This document shows positions 7,088 through 10,770 of a stretch of DNA of 10,770 nucleotides, one piece after another. Where the stretch lies: assembly GCA_016987375.1 (NCBI GenBank), contig PJRA01000263.1:6274378-6285147 (forward strand). Direction: 5' to 3'. Numbering within the stretch: position 1 is the stretch's first letter; each line of letters starts with the position of its first letter. The position numbers and the translations under genes were made by a program. The stretch is from Brachionus koreanus. Its lineage: Eukaryota > Rotifera > Eurotatoria > Ploima > Brachionidae. The notes below the pieces were generated by a model, which saw nothing but the letters and a program-made list of their open reading frames with translations, was not told where the DNA came from and ran no database searches.

Positions 7088-7599
7088 ACAAGAATTCGCT
7101 TGTTTGTTTCATATTTTTGGGACTTTTTCGTTACACAATTGCTTGAATTTTCGAAGGGTACATCTCTATCAATGATGATGTTACCATAAAACCTAGAATT
7201 TTGATTTTCCTTGCAAACAAATAGCATTTAAACGGCTTTTTTTTTAGTTCGTTGTCCTTTAATGCCTTTGCAATCATTTTTATTTTTCTTTATCGTTTCC
7301 TCATGTTTTAGAATAAATAATTATATCATCAAAAACACTTCACAAAACGGCATATATCCAAATATCCTAAACATCATTCTACAAAATTTGTCATTATCTA
7401 TCATTGTTTTGACTTCATTTTTAATTATTTCTCGTTCTTTAAGAGATTTTCGAAAAGGTCTTTGAAATATTGGTACTTCGTCTTTTGTTCTAATTACGTG
7501 TTTATCGACTTTACTCTTTTGAAGTTTCCTTAATGCTGATTGCAGATCTTTTTTTATAAAAATCATAAGCTTTTTTATAGTATGGATATTCACTTTCAT
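7088..7599 (-). pseudogene. Ty3/Gypsy pol: reverse transcriptase with internal deletion
   Basis: This is reverse transcriptase of a Ty3/Gypsy-type LTR retrotransposon on the minus strand. The upper part (7390-7599) holds the RT entry segment: KHVIRTKDEVPIFQRPFR, then KEREIIKNEVKTMIDND. Immediately after, at about 7389, the frame jumps to FCRMMFRIFGYMPFCEVF, the segment just before the catalytic motif. About 100 or more residues that normally lie between (including the first catalytic Asp block) are missing. The DDIIIYSK catalytic motif is at 7307-7330 after a one-base loss. Then come LKDNELKKKPFKCYLF and GFMVTS...YPSKIQAI (7137-7277), and KSPKNMKQTSEFL ends near 7089. Further stops and shifts fall in A-rich runs. 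RNase H and integrase are absent. Confidence 0.85.
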
Positions 7600-8230
7600 C
7601 TAGTTTGTCCATTGGTTTAATTTCTATTTTATCTGAAAAGGATTCTAAAGGCCATTCCTCGTTAAAATTGTATTGATCATCTGAATAATTATCGTCCGAG
7701 AATTTTTCATTTGTTAATTTTTCAGTTAAAACTTGATTACAGTATTCGTTTTCTGAAACATCATGGAAAATAAATTCACTTGGGAATTTCAAGCTTCTTT
7801 TACTCAGATTAAGACTTGCTCCTCAAGGCATAAACCAATCAAGGCCTAACAGCCCAACATTGTCCTCATGATCTATTACAAGAAATTCGAGGCTGCATAC
7901 ATGATTTTCGATATTTAATTTTAAAGTATCAGTTTTTCCGATTACTTTAACAATATAATTTTCTGCTGTTTTTATTCAAATGCCAGACTCCTTAACGGTT
8001 ATTTTATTTTTTTCCAGAAAATTTTTGCTTAATATGGAAGTTTTACATCCGCTATCAAGTGCCATTCTCAGTGTTATACCATCTATAGCTCCTGCTATAT
8101 ATAAAAGCTTCCTTGTATCACATGTGTTCACAAAATCTGATTTTAATTTTAAATTATCTAAATCATTGTTTACTTCCTCAACAATATTAATTTTTCTAAT
8201 ACTACGATTTATTTTTGGGTTATTGTACAT
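7600..8230 (-). pseudogene. Ty3/Gypsy pol: retropepsin and linker to RT
   Basis: This is the aspartic protease domain that processes Gag-Pol in an intact element. Read right to left, LDSGCKTSILS carries the catalytic D-S-G at 8048-8056. The LLGLDWF motif at about 7835-7852, typical near the end of retropepsins, follows about 68 codons later. An acidic linker follows (EKFSDDNYSDDQYNFNEEW) and leads to the RT start. In-frame TGA codons just after ESGI (near 7976) and in FMP-GA (near 7825) break it. A frameshift near 7560, in a run of A's, separates it from the RT frame. It is in the same frame as the zinc knuckle upstream, so gag and pro were probably read as one frame. Confidence 0.85.
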
Positions 8231-8236
8231 TACAAT

Positions 8237-9190
8237 ACATTGTCAAATCTTATGACCCGGCTTTTTAAATCCGAAGCAAACTGTGTTTTGTTTCATCTCA
8301 TAATTATGGAATTTTGAAAGATTTTCTTCAGCCTTTTGTTCATTCCCTTGATTTCTAAATTTTGAGGCATATTCTTATCCTTTAATTGCCGATCTCATGA
8401 AGGAATCCTTACAATTAAAATTATTTTGTTTTGATTAGTTGACAACCGTGGGTTGGCCAAAGTTGCCCAGCCCTTTATAAAAAATTCTCGCATGCCTGAT
8501 GGCATCATCAAGCTTTTCTACATTTTTACTCTCCAATTCTGCCTTAAATCTCAGATCCAAGCATCGAGAAAGAACCATAGTAATTCAAACTCATCTATCT
8601 TATCTATTTTATTTGCAATTGTCTGAAATTTCATTTTATTATCCTCAAATTTGACATCAATTTACAGCTTTTAAGTTCTGATCTGAGTCCTCTCTGAACA
8701 ACAGCTTGTTTCAGAGTTGCTAATAACTGATTTTTAAATTTTTCCCACGTAACAAATTCATCTCTCTTTTGCATATTTCTTGGCATCTGCAGTGCGTTTC
8801 CTCTTAGAATTTTTGTAACGTAATCTATTAACCTACTTCTAATAATTCCTAGCCTCTGTTAATTCAAGGTATATCCATTCATCCACTTTATCTTTATCAT
8901 TTCCATATAATTTTGGGATATTGTCGACTCTAAATTTTATGATTCGGGTTTCCTTAAGTCCGAGAATCCTGTGTTTTTTGGTAATTCATCCTCATGTATT
9001 TAGGTTATCGATGAAGTGGTTTTTTCCTGGAGGGTGCTTTTTGCTCCTCCTTCATTCATACTCTTTATATCTGCCTCTATCTTTATTTTTTTAATACTGG
9101 CCAATCACTCAGCTTATTTGAAAAGAAGCTCTATAAGCATTTTTTTAGATTTTCAAACATTTTGAAGCCATTGAAGAATCGCATTGAAGC
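8237..9190 (-). pseudogene. Ty3/Gypsy gag with CCHC zinc knuckle, broken
   Basis: This is Gag of the same element, which forms the capsid and binds RNA. A capsid-like region at 8850-8940 reads VDNIPKLYGNDKDKVDEWI. After a one-base shift it gives LIDYVTKILRGNALQMPRN and EFVTWEKFKNQLL (about 8700-8831), the usual W-x-x-F segment of Gypsy Gag. A C-terminal part includes LESKNVEKLDDAIRHARIFY. The nucleocapsid knuckle at 8237-8278 is CFGFKKPGHKI-stop-QC, so CX2CX4HX4C with the second Cys replaced by Phe and a TGA inside. The N-terminal part (9010-9190) is coding-like but its start is not fixed. At least four frameshifts or stops disable it. Confidence 0.8.
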
Positions 9191-9330
9191 CAAGCCATTT
9201 TATTTATTCGGCTTCAGTTCAGTTTTCCATTTCGCTGTCGTCGTCTAGTTTCTAGATTTCATTTCTAAAAGACGTATTTTGTGTCTTTATCAAGTGTACC
9301 AGCTCTTTCCACTAAGTTTTTATGCTATCT
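9191..9330 (-). other. Leader between repeat B and gag
   Basis: On the minus strand this stretch follows copy B and precedes gag. It reads as a coding-like frame with stops (KELVHLIKTQNTSFRNEI, then LDDDSEMEN), so it may be the gag N-terminus rather than leader. No convincing tRNA primer-binding site was seen directly after the B boundary, which weakens the LTR reading of B. Confidence 0.35.
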
Positions 9331-9993
9331 TCGTTTACTTCTTGTTCTGAAGATTAAAAGTGTTTTGTGTTCAAAAAATAAAAAGTGTTGAACACAAATA
9401 AAATTTTATTTGTTTTCAAGATTTTAAAAAAAGAATTTAAAGAAAGTTCATTCAATTGTACTAAACCAAGGATAGATCTGTTAATGTAAGAATTAAAGCC
9501 TTGAAGATGAATGGAGGTTTAATACAAAATACTTCGAGAAAAATAAATTAAATTTAATTAATTAAACATTAAATAATCTTTAAATCCCAAAAATTTCCGG
9601 GTCATGATAGTTAAGGTAAACACCTTCACTAAAACAAAACTTAAAACAAAAGAATTAAACTTAAAACAAAACAAAAAAGTATAAAGAGAAAATATTTACA
9701 ATATGAGAAACAAATAAAACAAGAAGGTTTCCAAAAAAATAAAAAATTATAAATTGAAACTTATTTTTTCGAAATCTTCAATTAAATTGTTTTTAAAAAG
9801 TTTATTTAGTAAACAACCAAATGAACAATTACTGAGTTATTTAATAATTTTTAGCATGACACCCTTTTGTAAAGCTTTAAAAAATTTAATTTAATTTATT
9901 CGATTCAAAAATTATATATCCTATAAGATCTCTTTAACATATCCTGTCGTTACATTTTTAATGATGTATCTTGAATTTTTTGAAAAAATTTAA
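9331..9993. repeat. Long direct repeat, copy B (candidate 5' LTR)
   Basis: This is the same ~660-bp sequence as 2513-3180, in the same orientation. It shows 7 substitutions and no gaps from 9331 to about 9923, then a clearly more diverged final ~70 bp. On the minus strand it lies just upstream of the Gypsy gag, where a 5' LTR belongs. The hairpin and palindrome (9364-9411) are conserved. No TG...CA pair, TATA box or TSD could be assigned with confidence. Confidence 0.85.
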
Positions 9994-10540
9994 TTTTAAA
10001 TATTTTTATGGACTTTAAAATTCAAAAGAACATAAACAAGCTTTTTAAGTTATTTTCTTTTTCTGTAAGGAGTAAAATGCAAAAACAGATTAAAAGCATG
10101 ATAGACTAGATAAAGGTAAAAAATTTAAGTTAATTTTGTTCGGAAATTGAATTTTTTCCCTAAATTCTTGACAAACTTTGCTGAATTTCTTAAAATATTT
10201 TGGTTTTGCATTGTGCCTATAATAAGACCTCTTGCATGATATACTTTGTAGTTAATTCTTATTCTAATTTCAGAAAAATAATAAATATCCAAAATTCAAT
10301 GCAAATAGCGTATTGTTCGTTTTAACTTTTTTAGCTGACTTATTTATTTTTGACTAATTTTTTTATAAATCTGTAAAATAAATAGACGAAAATGTTTATA
10401 TTTCCAAATAATAATGAACAATTTTATCATAGAAAAGTTAATAAAGATTAAATAAAATTTGTATCCCCACGTTAATTCTCTATTTAAACCCACATCAATC
10501 CCTTCATGTATCCTTAAATGTATTTTATATGTTTACTGAA
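9994..10540. other. AT-rich unannotated region
   Basis: No coding frame, element end or RNA gene was recognised. It is ordinary AT-rich sequence with short A/T runs. Confidence 0.5.
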
Positions 10541-10617
10541 ATACATATATGTATCCGAGAATCATATTTGTAAATCAACAAAAAATATGTATTCTCGTGT
10601 AAAAATATGTATTCTCG
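10541..10617. repeat. Palindrome, inverted copy and 20-bp tandem pair
   Basis: ATACATATATGTAT at 10541-10554 is a 14-bp palindrome. CGAGAATCATATTT (from about 10556) is a near-inverted copy of AAATATGTATTCTCG, which then occurs twice in tandem as AAAAATATGTATTCTCG at 10581-10597 and 10601-10617 (20-bp period). The inverted arrangement could form a hairpin or mark an element terminus. Confidence 0.65.
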
Positions 10618-10694
10618 CTCGAGTCGACTCGGAATTAAAGATAAGTCGACTCGAGTCGACTCGGAATTAAAGATAAGTCGACTCGAGTCGACTC
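10618..10694. repeat. 32-bp tandem array with SalI/XhoI-type palindromes
   Basis: The 32-bp unit starting CTCGAGTCGACTCGGAATTA begins at 10618 and 10650 without change, with a 13-bp partial third copy at 10682-10694. At each junction lies AGTCGACTCGAGTCGACT, an 18-bp perfect palindrome. It is far richer in G+C and CpG than its surroundings. It follows directly on the TTCTCG of the preceding 20-bp repeat. Confidence 0.9.
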
Positions 10695-10770
10695 TAAAGT
10701 TATATTGCTGCTTGTTATCATTTAAATAAAATTATTTTTAACATTCTCTATACATATTTCAAGTAATTAA
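10695..10770. other. AT-rich right edge
   Basis: Nothing was recognised in the last 76 bases. Confidence 0.4.

Noticed and set aside
7262..7465. Plus-strand ORF of 67 residues with hydrophobic stretches
   Set aside because: It is the antisense of the Gypsy RT segment; its hydrophobic look comes from reading Lys/Asn-rich codons backward.
7980..8255. Plus-strand ORF of 91 residues that looks membrane-like
   Set aside because: It lies exactly opposite the retropepsin reading frame, which has the DSG motif and is the real one.
1..9190. In-frame stops as a sign of an alternative genetic code (TAA or TGA read as an amino acid)
   Set aside because: Both TAA and TGA occur, at positions where different residues are expected (for example Gly to TGA near 5473), and they come with many frameshifts. 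Decay, possibly with some sequencing indels, explains them better.
2513..9993. Copies A and B as Helitron ends
   Set aside because: They share a 5' TC, but there is no CTRR end with a hairpin and no consistent A/T insertion site; the flanking base is A in one copy and T in the other.

Overview
The window looks like non-genic DNA from an AT-rich animal genome, and almost everything recognisable in it is a decayed transposable element. No intact host gene, rRNA or tRNA was recognised. The eukaryotic call rests on a chromosomal-type non-LTR retrotransposon, Ty3/Gypsy-type gag-pol remnants, a metazoan-style EnSpm/CACTA-like transposase fossil, LTRs with a TATA box and AATAAA, and a candidate 49-bp GT-AG intron. 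An invertebrate with a compact, AT-rich genome and short introns (a rotifer is one possibility) fits. That is a guess from composition and style, not an identification.

Layout. (1) 1-2155, minus: a dead CR1/L2/Jockey-like non-LTR element. Going right to left it has a possible N-terminal extension, the AP-endonuclease, a linker, and the first half of the reverse transcriptase, which runs off the left edge. (2) 2206-2507, minus: an LTR preceded by an A/G polypurine tract. (3) 2513-3180: copy A of a ~660-bp repeat whose near-identical twin, copy B, lies at 9331-9993 in the same orientation. (4) 3580-4263, plus: an unrecognised, frameshifted Ser/Asp/Lys-rich and coiled-coil coding remnant with a candidate intron. 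(5) 4315-4591, plus: a 277-bp solo LTR with TGTTACC/GGTAACA ends and AATA on both sides; it is a diverged relative of the 2206-2490 LTR in opposite orientation. (6) 4611-6055, plus: an EnSpm/CACTA-like transposase pseudogene. (7) 6323-6545: a weak coding remnant, then a ~125-bp minisatellite at 6577-6905. (8) 7088-9190, minus: a Ty3/Gypsy gag-protease-RT remnant with a large internal RT deletion and no RNase H or integrase recognised. (9) 9994-10540: AT-rich DNA with nothing recognised. (10) 10541-10694: nested short repeats ending in a 32-bp array built on the palindrome GTCGACTCGAGTCGAC.

The parts do not form a working pathway; they are layers of insertion and decay. The main puzzle is the A/B repeat. 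It could be the LTR pair of the Gypsy remnant, since B lies just upstream of gag and A is followed by a purine-rich tract. But it lacks clear TG...CA ends, A stops only 5 bp from another element's polypurine tract, and its ~1.2% divergence over the first ~593 bp is far below the decay of the gag-pol between the copies.
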